In this document: piece after piece, positions 53,410 to 63,082 of the stretch
How the letters are laid out: each line of letters opens with the position of its first letter
How positions within the stretch are numbered: position 1 is the stretch's first letter
DNA from: Clostridiales bacterium
Lineage (GTDB): Bacteria > Bacillota > Clostridia > Lachnospirales > JAQSXR01
DNA length: 64,000 nt
Reading direction: 5' to 3'
NCBI GenBank assembly: GCA_029256575.1
Contig: JAQSXR010000007.1
Span: 41,593-105,592, forward strand
Position numbers and translations under genes: made by a program
Notes under the pieces: model-generated
Database searches by the model: none
What the model was told of the DNA's origin: nothing
The model's input: the letters and a program-made list of their open reading frames with translations, nothing else

Positions 53410-55650
53410 TTAATACGATATTAATGGGTTAAAATCGAACTGAATCATTACATTTTTAAAACTATCACTATATTCGATATATCCCTCAACATAATTTTTA
53501 ATTTCTCTAAGCACATTATAATCGTTATGCTTTAAATACACAACTTTTCTATATAAATCATTTACTTTTCCAATGGTTGCAAATGTAGGTCCAATTACTT
53601 CTATAAGTCTATCTGCAAATTCCATATTTATTATATTAGCAATAATATCTGACGTTTTTGTGACAGAATTTTCTTCCTTGGCTACAAACAATATTACTAC
53701 CATATTATATTCCGGAGGATATCGAAGCAAATTTCTAAATGCTATTTCTCTCCTATAAAATTGTTTGTAATCTTGATCTTTTGCCAATTCGATTGCGTAA
53801 TGATCTGGACTGTAGGTTTGTACCACTACTTCCCCTTGGATTTCTCTTCTTCCGGCTCTTCCAGCAACCTGTGTTAATAGTTGAAAGGTTCTCTCACTCG
53901 CTCTAAAGTCATTGCTAAACAATGATAAATCTGCTGCAATAACCCCTACTAGAGTAACTTTGGGGAAATCATGACCTTTCACAATCATCTGTGTTCCTAC
54001 TAAAATATCTGCATCACCATTTGAAAATCCTGATAATATCTCTTGATAACTATCTTTTTTAGAAGTTGTATCCATATCCATTCTAAGTACTCTAGCTTCT
54101 GGAAAAGTTTTTTTAATGTATTCCTCAACTTTTTGTGTCCCCGTTCCAAACTCAGCAATTTGCTTTGACGAACAGCTCGGGCACGTCTTAGGAATCGGTA
54201 TCGTCTCTCCACAATAGTGACAAACCATCTTTCCATTTATATGATAGGTCAAAGATACGTCGCAATGAGTACACTTTACAACATAGCCGCACTTCCTGCA
54301 TGATACAAAATTTGCATAACCTCTTCTATTAATAAATAGCATAGTCTGTTCTTTCTTAGCCAGCCTATCTATCATTAATTCTCTTAATTTATTACTAAGC
54401 ATTGTTCTATTTCCACTTTTTAATTCTTCTCTCATGTCAATAATCTCAACATTAGGAAGTCCCATCTTTGTTGCCCTATTTTCCAATTCAAAAAGTTTAT
54501 ATTCTCCATTAATTGCTTTTTGATAAGCTTCTAATGAAGGGGTAGCAGAACCTAGTACTACACTGCCTTTACTAAGGCTAGCTCTCATAATAGCTACTTC
54601 TCTCGCATGATATTTAGGAGTTGTTTCACTTTTATATGTCATTTCATGTTCTTCATCTATAATAATGATACCCAAATTGTTAAAAGGTGTAAACAATGCT
54701 GAGCGAGGTCCTATCATTACATCTATCTCACTTTTTTTTGCTCGTGTATACTGATCAAACCGTTCACCTTGTGAAAGTTTACTATGCATAACGGATACTC
54801 TATCACCAAATGAATTATAAAATCTCTTAACTGTTTGGTAAGTTAATGCAATTTCGGGAATTAAGACAATTGCTTGTTTTCCTTTTGATATAACTTTTTT
54901 TATAATCTCTATATAAACTTCGGTTTTACCACTTCCAGTTACCCCATGAATTAAATAAGTTTTATAGTCTTCGTTATCAAAATCTTGGTTTATTTCATCA
55001 ATTATTTCGTTTTGCTCTTGTGTTAATTCAAATGTTCGCTTTTGTTGCTCCTGTTCTTTGACTGGATTGCGGTAAACCCCTTCCGATATTATCTTAATAA
55101 TGCCTTGTTCGGAAAGACTCTTCATTGTATTCGCTGATATATTTAATTTGTTTACTACAATTTCATATGAAAGGTGTCCACAATCAATTATTTCTTCTAA
55201 CAACCTAATTCTTGCAGCTGCATTTTTCTTTGGTTTTAGCTCTTCTAAAAGTTTAGTAGCTTCCTCGATCGAACAATTTAATATAACTTCTCTATTTTCT
55301 TTTTGCTTAATTTTCTTGCTAACTGGAATAACCATTTTAAGTGAATTTATCATGGTTGACCCATATTGCTCTTTGATCCACCATGCAAGTTTAATTAATT
55401 GTGATTCTATTACCACTCCACTATCGACACTTCCGGTTATGCATTTAATATATTTTTCTTCTATTTTAGGTTTATTTGAAATTGAAACTACATACCCTCT
55501 TATGATTCTATTCCCGGAACCGAAAGGAATTTCAACTAATTTACCAATCTCAATTTCATTTGCCAATTCAATCGGTACTTCATATTGAAAAAGCTTATCT
55601 AAATCCCCATGTGAAATATCAACAACAATATCTGCATATAGTTTTTTCAT
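53410..55650 (-). CDS. priA: PriA primosomal replication-restart helicase
   Basis: 746 residues: an N-terminal 3'-DNA-binding domain, a winged helix, a helicase core (GVTGSGKTEVY, DEEH) and a zinc-binding insertion with paired cysteines (CRKCGYVVKCTHCD...CHYCGE...CPSC). It reloads the replisome at stalled forks. It sits after rpoZ with a GC-rich hairpin in the 58-bp gap. The coaBC gene that usually lies between rpoZ and priA is absent. Confidence 0.96.
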   Translation of the reverse strand: MKKLYADIVVDISHGDLDKLFQYEVPIELANEIEIGKLVEIPFGSGNRIIRGYVVSISNKPKIEEKYIKCITGSVDSGVVIESQLIKLAWWIKEQYGSTMINSLKMVIPVSKKIKQKENREVILNCSIEEATKLLEELKPKKNAAARIRLLEEIIDCGHLSYEIVVNKLNISANTMKSLSEQGIIKIISEGVYRNPVKEQEQQKRTFELTQEQNEIIDEINQDFDNEDYKTYLIHGVTGSGKTEVYIEIIKKVISKGKQAIVLIPEIALTYQTVKRFYNSFGDRVSVMHSKLSQGERFDQYTRAKKSEIDVMIGPRSALFTPFNNLGIIIIDEEHEMTYKSETTPKYHAREVAIMRASLSKGSVVLGSATPSLEAYQKAINGEYKLFELENRATKMGLPNVEIIDMREELKSGNRTMLSNKLRELMIDRLAKKEQTMLFINRRGYANFVSCRKCGYVVKCTHCDVSLTYHINGKMVCHYCGETIPIPKTCPSCSSKQIAEFGTGTQKVEEYIKKTFPEARVLRMDMDTTSKKDSYQEILSGFSNGDADILVGTQMIVKGHDFPKVTLVGVIAADLSLFSNDFRASERTFQLLTQVAGRAGRREIQGEVVVQTYSPDHYAIELAKDQDYKQFYRREIAFRNLLRYPPEYNMVVILFVAKEENSVTKTSDIIANIINMEFADRLIEVIGPTFATIGKVNDLYRKVVYLKHNDYNVLREIKNYVEGYIEYSDSFKNVMIQFDFNPLISY

Positions 55651-55676
55651 AAGCTTTCCCCCTTTACATAATTAAT

Positions 55677-55695
55677 GGGCGGCATCTAGCCGCCC
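55677..55695 (-). other. GC-rich hairpin between rpoZ and priA
   Basis: A perfect 7-bp GGGCGGC/GCCGCCC stem with a 5-nt loop stands out in AT-rich surroundings. No T-run follows, so it is not a standard terminator; it may tune read-through or mRNA processing. Confidence 0.5.
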
Positions 55696-55708
55696 TAATA
55701 TTTGTGAA

Positions 55709-55954
55709 TTAATCCTCTTCTGGACCGCCTTCACTTACTATCTTAATTTTACCACGGTATAATTCATCTATTGCTAATGACAATGCTTTTCTTCCATCAT
55801 CTGCAACTAAAGGTTTTTCTCCGTTAATAATTTGTCTTGCTCTCTTAGCAGTCGCAAGTACGATAGAGTATCTACTCTGTACTACTGGTTCCTCGCCAAG
55901 TTCTGTGTCTGCATTTACTATTTCCATTAAATCTGTATAGGACGGATGTAACAT
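55709..55954 (-). CDS. rpoZ: RNA polymerase omega subunit
   Basis: 81 residues with the omega core SRYSIVLATAKRARQI and KALSLAIDELYRGKI. It stabilises the beta-prime subunit. It begins one base after the gmk stop, so the two are translationally coupled. The length is at the normal size for Firmicutes. Confidence 0.94.
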   Translation of the reverse strand: MLHPSYTDLMEIVNADTELGEEPVVQSRYSIVLATAKRARQIINGEKPLVADDGRKALSLAIDELYRGKIKIVSEGGPEED

Positions 55955-56587
55955 TTAATTTACCCCTTTCGCAATTTCATTGAGTTCATATTTTATATTG
56001 TTTATAAAATTTATATTATTAGTTGCCTTATTACGAGATGCTACAATTATCGATTTCACTTCGTTAACACAAGTTTGCAAATCATCGTTTACAACTATAT
56101 AATCATATTTATCCATAAATTCCACTTCTTCAGATGCTCGAGCCAGTCTTTTTGCAACAGTTGTGTCATCTTCTGTTCCTCTACCAGTCAATCGATCTCT
56201 TAATAATTTGGCATTTGGTGGTGTTACAAATAATAAAACTGCTTCCGGAAATTTTGTCTTTACGTTAAGAGCTCCTATCATCTCGATTTCAAGAATAACA
56301 TCATATCCTTGATCTAATTGAGACTGTACATAATTTCTTGGAGTTCCATAATAGTTTTCAACATATTGTGCATGTTCAAGAAGTTCATTTTTTCGAATCA
56401 TATCTTCAAACTCTTCTTTTGATATGAAAAAGTAATCCTTCCCATGAGTTTCCCCTGGTCTTGGTTTTCTAGTAGTAGCTGACACGGATAGACGATAGTT
56501 ATCATCCTTCGTTAATTCTTTTACAACTGTTCCTTTTCCTGCTCCTGAAAAACCTGATAATACAATTAGCATTCCTTTTTGTTCCAT
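55955..56587 (-). CDS. gmk: Guanylate kinase
   Basis: 210 residues with P-loop GFSGAGKGT, the GMP-binding RKPRPGE...YFF segment and EIEMIGA. It phosphorylates GMP to GDP, feeding GTP pools that CodY senses. ATG 56587 has GGAGG upstream. The remA gene usually found between yicC and gmk in this group is not here (13-bp gap). Confidence 0.97.
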   Translation of the reverse strand: MEQKGMLIVLSGFSGAGKGTVVKELTKDDNYRLSVSATTRKPRPGETHGKDYFFISKEEFEDMIRKNELLEHAQYVENYYGTPRNYVQSQLDQGYDVILEIEMIGALNVKTKFPEAVLLFVTPPNAKLLRDRLTGRGTEDDTTVAKRLARASEEVEFMDKYDYIVVNDDLQTCVNEVKSIIVASRNKATNNINFINNIKYELNEIAKGVN

Positions 56588-56600
56588 AGAGCCTCCACTG

Positions 56601-57479
56601 CTATTCTATATTCTGTATTTGTTCTCTAATTTTCTCAATTTCTGTTTTTAAATCTATAGCATTATTTGAAATCAACAAATCATTCGCCTTTGAAAGAATT
56701 GTGTTAGCTTCTCGATTCATTTCTTGTGCAATGAAATCAAGCTTTCTACCAACATTCTCTCCTTCTAAAAGTGTTTTTTTCATATGCATTATATGGCTTG
56801 TTAATCTTACTATCTCTTCATTAATACTTGCTTTATCTGTAAACATTACAATCTCAGCTGCAATCCTTTGTTCTTCAACAAATCCACCACTTACAAGATC
56901 TGATACCCTAGCCTCAAGTTTATTTTTGTAATCTAAGATAACTTCAGGTGCTCGTTTTTCTACGGCTGTTACTAATACTAACATTCCATCTAACTTATTA
57001 ATTAAATCAACCTTTAAATTATCACCTTCGACTATTCTAGTCTCAACAAACTTCTGAGCAGCTCCTTTTACAGTTTCTTCAAGTTGTTTCCAGAGTTCTT
57101 CTTCATCCATTGTTTGTTCTTCCAGCGTAATTACTTCAGGACATCTAGCAATTTTACTTACTGTCACATCATTTACTAGACCTAATTGTTGTGCAATTGT
57201 TTCAAAATAATTCGCGTATTCATTGGCTAAATCTTTGTTATAGCGAAGTGCAGTCTTGTTCTCTTGGTAATCCTCATATGTTATAAACATATCTATCTTA
57301 CCTCTTTGAACATAATTTTTAAGTAAATTTCTAATTGCTGCTTCAAAAAAGCCTAATTTCTTAGGCATTCTAATATTCAAGTCGCAATATCTATGATTTA
57401 CTGCCTTCATTTCAATAATAAATTTTCTCTCAAGTGTTGCTAATTCGTATCTACCAAAGCCTGTCATGCTCTTAAGCAT
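56601..57479 (-). CDS. YicC/YloC family endoribonuclease
   Basis: 292 residues from ATG 57479. An N-terminal YicC domain (MLKSMTGFGRYE...VNHRYCDLNIRMPKKL) and a C-terminal DUF1732 domain ending KTEIEKIREQIQNIE are visible. Family members are recently described endoribonucleases. ATG 57479 is favoured by GGGTGG upstream; the GTG at 57491 would be inside that site. It is the first gene of the long gmk-to-thiN operon, with its own promoter. Confidence 0.94.
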   Translation of the reverse strand: MLKSMTGFGRYELATLERKFIIEMKAVNHRYCDLNIRMPKKLGFFEAAIRNLLKNYVQRGKIDMFITYEDYQENKTALRYNKDLANEYANYFETIAQQLGLVNDVTVSKIARCPEVITLEEQTMDEEELWKQLEETVKGAAQKFVETRIVEGDNLKVDLINKLDGMLVLVTAVEKRAPEVILDYKNKLEARVSDLVSGGFVEEQRIAAEIVMFTDKASINEEIVRLTSHIMHMKKTLLEGENVGRKLDFIAQEMNREANTILSKANDLLISNNAIDLKTEIEKIREQIQNIE

Positions 57480-57510
57480 ACTTCCACCCACTTTCCTCTA
57501 TAACAAAATA

Positions 57511-57539
57511 ATTATACAGTAAAGGAAGTTACTAGTCAA
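57511..57539 (-). promoter_or_regulatory. Promoter of the yicC-gmk-...-thiN operon
   Basis: TTGACT (57534-57539), exactly 17 bp, TATAAT (57511-57516) on the minus strand, 32 bp before the yicC start. It is one of the best promoters in the window. Confidence 0.75.
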
Positions 57540-57568
57540 GCAGTGTTCGTGTTGAGTTGTTTATGAGA

Positions 57569-58033
57569 CTACAAATTTTGTACTTTAAAGCTCTTTTCTG
57601 CTTCTCGTTTTTGATCTTTCTTTGCTATGTCTTCTCGCTTGTCATAGTTTTTCTTTCCACGAGCAAGTCCGATTTCCATTTTCATTAAGCTATCTTTTAA
57701 GTATATTTTAAGTGGAACAATTGTAAAACCTTTTTGAGAAACTGCTCCCATAAGTTTTCTTATTTCACCTTTGTGTAGTAAAAGTTTTCTAACTCTTAAT
57801 GGATCTTTGTTAAAAATATTCCCCTTTTCATAAGGGGTAATATGCATATTAAAAATAAAAATTTCACCGTCTTTTGTTTTTATATATGCTTCTTTTATAC
57901 TACCTTTCCCCATTCGAAGAGATTTTACTTCTGTTCCCGCTAACACTATTCCTGCTTCATATGTGTCCTCAATAAAAAAATCAAAGTATGCTTTTTTATT
58001 CTGAGCGATTAATTTATAACTATCCCTACCCAT
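57569..58033 (-). CDS. smpB: SmpB tmRNA-binding protein
   Basis: 154 residues with [29 protein letters not shown] and the basic C-terminal tail [20 protein letters not shown]. It brings tmRNA to stalled ribosomes. No ssrA gene is seen next to it in this window. It lies 87 bp after rnr; SmpB and RNase R act together in trans-translation. Confidence 0.97.
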   Translation of the reverse strand: MGRDSYKLIAQNKKAYFDFFIEDTYEAGIVLAGTEVKSLRMGKGSIKEAYIKTKDGEIFIFNMHITPYEKGNIFNKDPLRVRKLLLHKGEIRKLMGAVSQKGFTIVPLKIYLKDSLMKMEIGLARGKKNYDKREDIAKKDQKREAEKSFKVQNL

Positions 58034-58120
58034 ATATGTCCCTTTCCAAAGATTAGGGGAGTCACATAGCTTTTAAGGTTAATGCGACTTCCCAAAATCA
58101 AAATTAAATATTTTTTCTAA

Positions 58121-60757
58121 TTAATGAAACCTTTTCTTCTTAGAGCGAGTTATAGGTGTTGCACCCTCTGCTGAAGCAGGGTTACCTGTTGTCGTACGCT
58201 CCGAATTAACTCTATCCGATTTTGGCTTATCCGATCTCTTCCAATCTGATTTTGGCTTATCTGATTTTGGCTTATCCGATTTTGGCTTATCTGATTTTGG
58301 CTTATCTGATTTCTTCCAATCTGACTTAGGTTTATCCGATTTAGCCCAATCTGATTTAGGTTTATCTGATTTAGCCCAATCTGATTTAGGTTTATCCGAT
58401 TTTGGCTTATCTGATTTCTTCCAATCTGATTTCGATTTATCCGATTTTGACTTTCCTGATTTATAGAAACCATCCTTTTTATCGCCTCTTGAAAACGGAT
58501 TTTTTTTATCACTTGAAGGCTTATGGTCTCTAGGAGAAGGAGCCGTATTTTGTTCTGGTCTTTTTTTCTTTTGATTCATCTTTGCCAAGAAATCATCATC
58601 TAAAACACTTTCTTGTCTTTCAGCACCTTCAACAATTATAAGCTCAACAAATTCAAAATCTATAGTCTTTTGTAATTTATCAATTCCTGCCACCTTAACT
58701 TTAACCCTGTCACCTAATCTAAATTGCTTTCTAGTATGAATTCCAACTAACATATAGTTTCTATCATCAAATACATAGAAATCCCCAACCATTTTATTGA
58801 CGTGTACTAAGCCTTCTACTGTGTTTGGTAATTCTACATAGAATCCCCAATCTGTTATTCCAGATATAACACCTTCAAATTCTTCACCAATAAATTGTTC
58901 CATAAACTCTGCTTTTTTAAGTTTTTCTACTTCTCTTTCCGCTTCTTCTGCTCTACGCTCAGTTGTAGATGCTTTCTTTGATACATCTCCTAGTATTGCC
59001 TTATAATGTTTACTTCTATCATCACTAAACTTACCTCTTAAATTTTCTTTTATTATTCTATGAATTTGTAAGTCTGGATATCTTCTTATCGGTGAAGTAA
59101 AATGACAATAATATTTCGCTGCAAGTCCAAAATGGCCTCCACACTCAGGTGTATATCTCGCTTGTTTCATTGAGCGAAGTGTTAGTCTACTGATTATCGG
59201 TTCTTCCGTTGTTCCATCAATATCCGCTAATAGTTTTTGTAGTTCTTTTGGATGAATTTCTTCATCCTTCATTTTAATTCTATATCCGAAATTATATATA
59301 AAACTAGCAAGTTTTGCAATCTTTTCCGAATCTGGAACTTCATGTGTTCTATATACAAAAGGAATCTCTTGCCAATAAAAATCTTCCGCAACTGTCTCAT
59401 TCGCCATAAGCATAAATTCTTCAATAATCTTAGTTGCAACATTTCGATCATATGCCTTTATTTCTTTGATTTTACCATTTTCCATTATTATCTTTGCTTC
59501 CGGGAAATCGAAATCTAAAGAACCACGTTGTTTTCTCTTCTTACGAAGGATTGCTGCTAAATCTTCCATTGTGTTAAACATTGGAAGCAGTTCCTTATAT
59601 TCTTCCATTTCTTGTATATCTTTGTCTTCTAGTATCTTCTTAACACTCGTATAAGTCATTCTTCGATCAACATTTATCACTGTTTCACATGTCTCATGAG
59701 ATATTACTTTACCATTCATATCAATTTGCATAAAACAGCTTAACGCCAATCTATCCACACCTTGATTTAATGAACAAATTCCGTTTGATAATTGATGCGG
59801 AATCATCGGTATTACTCTATCAACTAAATATACACTGGTCCCTCTTTTTAGTGCTTCTTTATCAAGTGGAGAGTTCTCAGTAACATAATTTGTTACATCT
59901 GCGATATGAACACCAAGTTCATATCCTTCATCCGTTTTCTTAATCGTTATGGCATCATCTAAATCTTTTGCATCTTCACCATCAATTGTTACTGTTTGCC
60001 AAGTACGAATATCTTTTCTTCCTTTATATTGTTCTTCAAATATTGTTTCAGGAATACTATTAAGTTGTTCAAAAACTGGCTTAGGAAATTCAGTTGGAAT
60101 CTCAAATGCTCTCACAATTGCCATAATGTCAGTTCCTGGGTCATTAACATGACCAATTATCTCAATAACCTTACCTTCAGGATTTCTTCTATCATTTCCA
60201 AAACCTGTTATTTCCACGACAACTTTATGCCCCGTCACAGCACCTTTTGTTGCCGTTTCTGGTATAAATATATCTTTATTAAATTTCGTATTATCTGATA
60301 CAACAAAGCCAAAGTCTTTTGTTTTCTCAAAGGTACCTACAACCTCTTTCATACCTCTCTCAATTACTTCAAGAACTTCACCTTCACGTCGTTTTCCTTC
60401 AGGTGCTCCCATAACTTTTACTCGTACAGTATCTTTATGAAGTGCTCCATTTGTGTGTGGTCCAGGTATAAATATATCTGAATCCTCACCTTCTACTGTT
60501 ACAAATCCAAATCCTTTTTGGTGCCCAGTAAAAACACCAACCTTCATGTCTATATTTGCTAGTGTATATCTACCTTTTTCTGACAATTCAATTGTTCCAG
60601 ATTTTACTAACTCTTCCATTGCTTTATTGAATTCATCACGTTCACTTTTCGGAACTTGCAAAATCATCGCAATTTCCTTAATCTTCATAGGTCGATACTG
60701 TTCATCATTGATCAATCCCATTATTGTCGTTTTTCTAACTTCATTTAATGTTTCCAT
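58121..60757 (-). CDS. rnr: RNase R exoribonuclease with long KSD-repeat tail
   Basis: 878 residues, longer than usual (about 700-800). Order: winged helix (about 1-65), cold-shock domains, RNB catalytic domain (DGEDAKDLDDAI with catalytic Asp residues), S1 domain (about 630-715), then a disordered basic tail. The tail holds about 16 copies of the pentapeptide KSD(K/W)(P/K/A). It degrades structured RNA 3'-5' and acts with SmpB/tmRNA. ATG 60757 has GGAGAGG upstream. Confidence 0.96.
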   Translation of the reverse strand: METLNEVRKTTIMGLINDEQYRPMKIKEIAMILQVPKSERDEFNKAMEELVKSGTIELSEKGRYTLANIDMKVGVFTGHQKGFGFVTVEGEDSDIFIPGPHTNGALHKDTVRVKVMGAPEGKRREGEVLEVIERGMKEVVGTFEKTKDFGFVVSDNTKFNKDIFIPETATKGAVTGHKVVVEITGFGNDRRNPEGKVIEIIGHVNDPGTDIMAIVRAFEIPTEFPKPVFEQLNSIPETIFEEQYKGRKDIRTWQTVTIDGEDAKDLDDAITIKKTDEGYELGVHIADVTNYVTENSPLDKEALKRGTSVYLVDRVIPMIPHQLSNGICSLNQGVDRLALSCFMQIDMNGKVISHETCETVINVDRRMTYTSVKKILEDKDIQEMEEYKELLPMFNTMEDLAAILRKKRKQRGSLDFDFPEAKIIMENGKIKEIKAYDRNVATKIIEEFMLMANETVAEDFYWQEIPFVYRTHEVPDSEKIAKLASFIYNFGYRIKMKDEEIHPKELQKLLADIDGTTEEPIISRLTLRSMKQARYTPECGGHFGLAAKYYCHFTSPIRRYPDLQIHRIIKENLRGKFSDDRSKHYKAILGDVSKKASTTERRAEEAEREVEKLKKAEFMEQFIGEEFEGVISGITDWGFYVELPNTVEGLVHVNKMVGDFYVFDDRNYMLVGIHTRKQFRLGDRVKVKVAGIDKLQKTIDFEFVELIIVEGAERQESVLDDDFLAKMNQKKKRPEQNTAPSPRDHKPSSDKKNPFSRGDKKDGFYKSGKSKSDKSKSDWKKSDKPKSDKPKSDWAKSDKPKSDWAKSDKPKSDWKKSDKPKSDKPKSDKPKSDKPKSDWKRSDKPKSDRVNSERTTTGNPASAEGATPITRSKKKRFH
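58213..58455 (-). repeat. 15-bp in-frame repeats in rnr encoding KSDxx pentapeptides
   Basis: About 16 imperfect 15-bp units (plus-strand form near TCTGATTTTGGCTTA) in the 3' end of rnr. The period keeps frame, so slippage would change tail length without knocking out the enzyme. A long alternative frame across this stretch is an artefact of the repeats. Confidence 0.85.
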
Positions 60758-60913
60758 GTTTATCCTCTCCTGTTCATCATGTCAGGTTCATTACTTCTTA
60801 TTAGTTACATATTTACAATCTATTTCTTATATAATACTTAATATATTTAGATGAATTTATTAAAAAGATAAATATATTCTATATTATATACAATTACCAT
60901 CTTAATGATTTTT

Positions 60914-60922
60914 ATTATACCA
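60914..60922 (-). promoter_or_regulatory. Extended -10 promoter for rnr
   Basis: Minus-strand TGGTATAAT (perfect extended -10), about 155 bp before rnr. No consensus -35 was found. The region 60758-60963 is otherwise featureless and AT-rich. Confidence 0.5.
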
Positions 60923-60963
60923 TATTTTGTTATCAAAATATACTTCAACCGATTTCAATTTTT

Positions 60964-61002
60964 CAAAATAAAAAACACCCTGCAAACACGAACAGGATGT
61001 TT
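60964..61002 (-). terminator. Terminator after secG
   Basis: AACAtCCTG/CAGGgTGTT stem (one mismatch), then TTTTTTATTTT on the minus strand, about 50 bp after the secG stop. Confidence 0.75.
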
Positions 61003-61051
61003 AAATTTGGGTCGGTAGTCAAAAATTAATTTAACACCTCAACCATATTTA

Positions 61052-61291
61052 TTATTTAATTACTACAACAAGAGCAGCTGATAAAACAATAAATACAATA
61101 GCTAAGTATTTAGTTACTCTTTCAAGAGTTCCTTCCATTGAACGAGCTTTGTTCTTACCATAAAAGGTATCCGCAGCGCCAGTTATTGAGCCAAGACCCA
61201 TTGACTTACCCTTTTGCAATAATACGATTCCGACCAATGCTAAACAAACCACAATATAAACTACTAATAAAATCCATGCTAATACGTTCAT
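61052..61291 (-). CDS. secG: SecG preprotein translocase subunit
   Basis: 79 residues from ATG 61291, with a perfect AGGAGGTG upstream. There are two membrane helices (about 4-24 and 56-78) and the conserved loop QKGKSMGLGSITGAADTFYGKNKARSMEG. It supports SecYEG channel cycling. The frame to 61321 is rejected because it would contain the ribosome binding site. Position next to rnr-smpB is conserved in Firmicutes. Confidence 0.95.
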   Translation of the reverse strand: MNVLAWILLVVYIVVCLALVGIVLLQKGKSMGLGSITGAADTFYGKNKARSMEGTLERVTKYLAIVFIVLSAALVVVIK

Positions 61292-61319
61292 AACACACCT
61301 CCTACGATTTAACAGACCC

Positions 61320-61348
61320 ATTTTATCATATATTTTAAGATTTTACAA
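61320..61348 (-). promoter_or_regulatory. Putative secG promoter
   Basis: TTGTAA (61343-61348), 17-bp spacer, TAAAAT (61320-61325) on the minus strand, about 30 bp before the secG start. Confidence 0.5.
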
Positions 61349-61392
61349 TAGCTTTTTTATTTATTGGACATGTCTGGAAATTTCATAATAAA

Positions 61393-62601
61393 CTATTTAA
61401 TGATCCGAACAAATTTCTTCTTACCTATCTTTAGTACATCTGCATTAACTAACACATAATCCAACTCATCTAATTTTTCACCATTTAGCTGAATTCCACC
61501 TTGACTTAAAAGTCTTCTAAACTCACTATTGGATTGAACAAATCCATTTTTCACTAACAATGGTACTACATCAGTCAACTTATCAAACTCCAAATCAATA
61601 ATTAATTCGGGTATCATTTCAGGAATCGCTTTTTTGTTAAATGCCTCATTGTAAAACTTAATAGCTTCCTCTGTTTCTTCCTGTGAATGATATAAGCTAG
61701 TAATAATTCTAGCCAATTCATATTTAACATCTCTTGGATTCTTCCCATTCTCTAATTCTGATTTAATTCTATCAATTGCATCTGGATGTTCATCTGTTGT
61801 AAGTTCAAAGTAATTAATAATCAGGTTGTCTGGAACTTCCATCACTTTTTTAAACATTATTTTTGCATCTTCATTCACACCAATATAATTACCTAAGCTT
61901 TTGCTCATTTTTTCGACACCATCTAATCCAACTAAAATAGGCATAAAAATAGCAATCTGTTGCTCTTGTCCTAAGCTTTTTTGTAAATTTCTACCTGATA
62001 GAATATTAAACGTTTGATCCGTTCCGCCTAGTTCAATGTCGGCTTTTAGTTCTATTGAATCATAAGCTTGCATCAAAGGATAAAAGAATTCATGCAACCC
62101 GATTGGAATATTATTTTTATAGCGATTTTGGAAATCATCTCTTTCTAGCATTCTTGCAACTGTCGTTGTTGCTGAGAGTTTTAAAATCTCTTCAAAATTC
62201 AATTTACTTAACCATTCACTATTAAAGCGTATTTCTGTTTTTTCCACATCTAGAATTTTAAAAATCTGTTTTTGGTATGTTAAAGCATTTTCTTGAACCT
62301 GTTCGTCCGTCAGAGCTTTTCTCCCTTTTGATTTTCCTGTTGGATCACCTATTTTTCCTGTAAAGTCCCCTATAATTATTACCCCTTTATGACCTAGATC
62401 TTGCATTTGCCTAATCTTTCGTAGTACAACTGCATGCCCCAAATGAATATCTGGTGCGCTTGGGTCCAAACCCAATTTAATGATAAGTGGCTTACATTCT
62501 AACTCTGATTTTTCGAGTTTTTTCTTAAGTTCAGTTGTGTCAATTATTGTATCAACCCCCTTAGTAATTATTCGAATTTGATCCTCTACTGTTTTTTTCA
62601 T
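61393..62601 (-). CDS. tyrS: Tyrosyl-tRNA synthetase
   Basis: 402 residues from ATG 62601: class I HIGH variant HLGH (PDIHLGH), GDFTGKIGDPTGK, KMSKS (EKMSKSLGN) and a C-terminal S4 RNA-binding domain (LLSQGGIQLNGEKL). The overall form is that of the longer TyrRS type. It charges tRNA-Tyr. AAGGAGAT supports ATG 62601; the frame extending to 62721 crosses the T-box terminator and is rejected. It is controlled by a tyrosine T-box. Confidence 0.97.
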   Translation of the reverse strand: MKKTVEDQIRIITKGVDTIIDTTELKKKLEKSELECKPLIIKLGLDPSAPDIHLGHAVVLRKIRQMQDLGHKGVIIIGDFTGKIGDPTGKSKGRKALTDEQVQENALTYQKQIFKILDVEKTEIRFNSEWLSKLNFEEILKLSATTTVARMLERDDFQNRYKNNIPIGLHEFFYPLMQAYDSIELKADIELGGTDQTFNILSGRNLQKSLGQEQQIAIFMPILVGLDGVEKMSKSLGNYIGVNEDAKIMFKKVMEVPDNLIINYFELTTDEHPDAIDRIKSELENGKNPRDVKYELARIITSLYHSQEETEEAIKFYNEAFNKKAIPEMIPELIIDLEFDKLTDVVPLLVKNGFVQSNSEFRRLLSQGGIQLNGEKLDELDYVLVNADVLKIGKKKFVRIIK

Positions 62602-62663
62602 AATTCCATATCTCCTTGTTATAATATTATTTAATATTGGCAATAACATAGATAAAAAATGCA

Positions 62664-62955
62664 ATAAAAAACTCCCATCCTTTATTAATATAAAGGACGA
62701 GAGCAAATCTCGTGTTACCACCTTAAGTTCATAGACAACTCACATTGCCTACCTCTTCGAGTACGACCAAACATCCGGTGATACTCTAGCACTATAACGT
62801 GTGCAAGTTTCCGTCACAGCCTACTATAATTCGTTCGGTGTGAAGCTCAAAGATGTATTCATATTTATTATTCCATGCCCCTCTCATCAACCGGTAGCTT
62901 TCTGTATGGTTTAACTAAATACTACTTCTTCTTTTCATTGCTTTTGATAATCTTA
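62664..62955 (-). promoter_or_regulatory. Tyrosine T-box leader of tyrS
   Basis: The T-box AAGGTGGTAACACGAG lies at 62709-62724 (minus). It is followed by a terminator stem CTC-TCCTTTA/TAAAGGA-GGAG with T6 (62664-62703) that competes with the antiterminator. Upstream, the stem I region contains GAA-UAC-AUC; the UAC specifier (62855-62857) codes Tyr, matching the downstream gene. Uncharged tRNA-Tyr should stabilise the antiterminator and turn on tyrS. The upstream limit is approximate. Confidence 0.92.
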
Positions 62956-63011
62956 TACATAGAAATATAGCAAACTATATAACTTTGTTTTGCGAATATT
63001 AAATTAGGCCT

Positions 63012-63040
63012 ATTGTACTTCTTCAAAAGTTGTTTGTCAA
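63012..63040 (-). promoter_or_regulatory. tyrS promoter
   Basis: TTGACA (63035-63040), 17 bp, TACAAT (63012-63017) on the minus strand; transcription would start about 50 bp before the T-box stem I. Confidence 0.75.
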
Positions 63041-63082
63041 TAGGTAAAACTTTGTATGCTTTCTCAAAGTTATATACTAATA

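Noticed and set aside
57480..58120. tmRNA gene next to smpB
   Set aside because: The gaps beside smpB are under 90 bp and lack a tRNA-Ala-like domain.
58150..58512. 120-codon alternative frame rich in Asn, Gln, Ile and Ser
   Set aside because: It is the frame-shifted reading of the 15-bp repeats within rnr; the rnr frame encodes the complete enzyme.
61393..62721. N-terminal extension of TyrRS to 62721
   Set aside because: It would translate the T-box terminator and antiterminator; the family N-terminus and ribosome binding site point to 62601.
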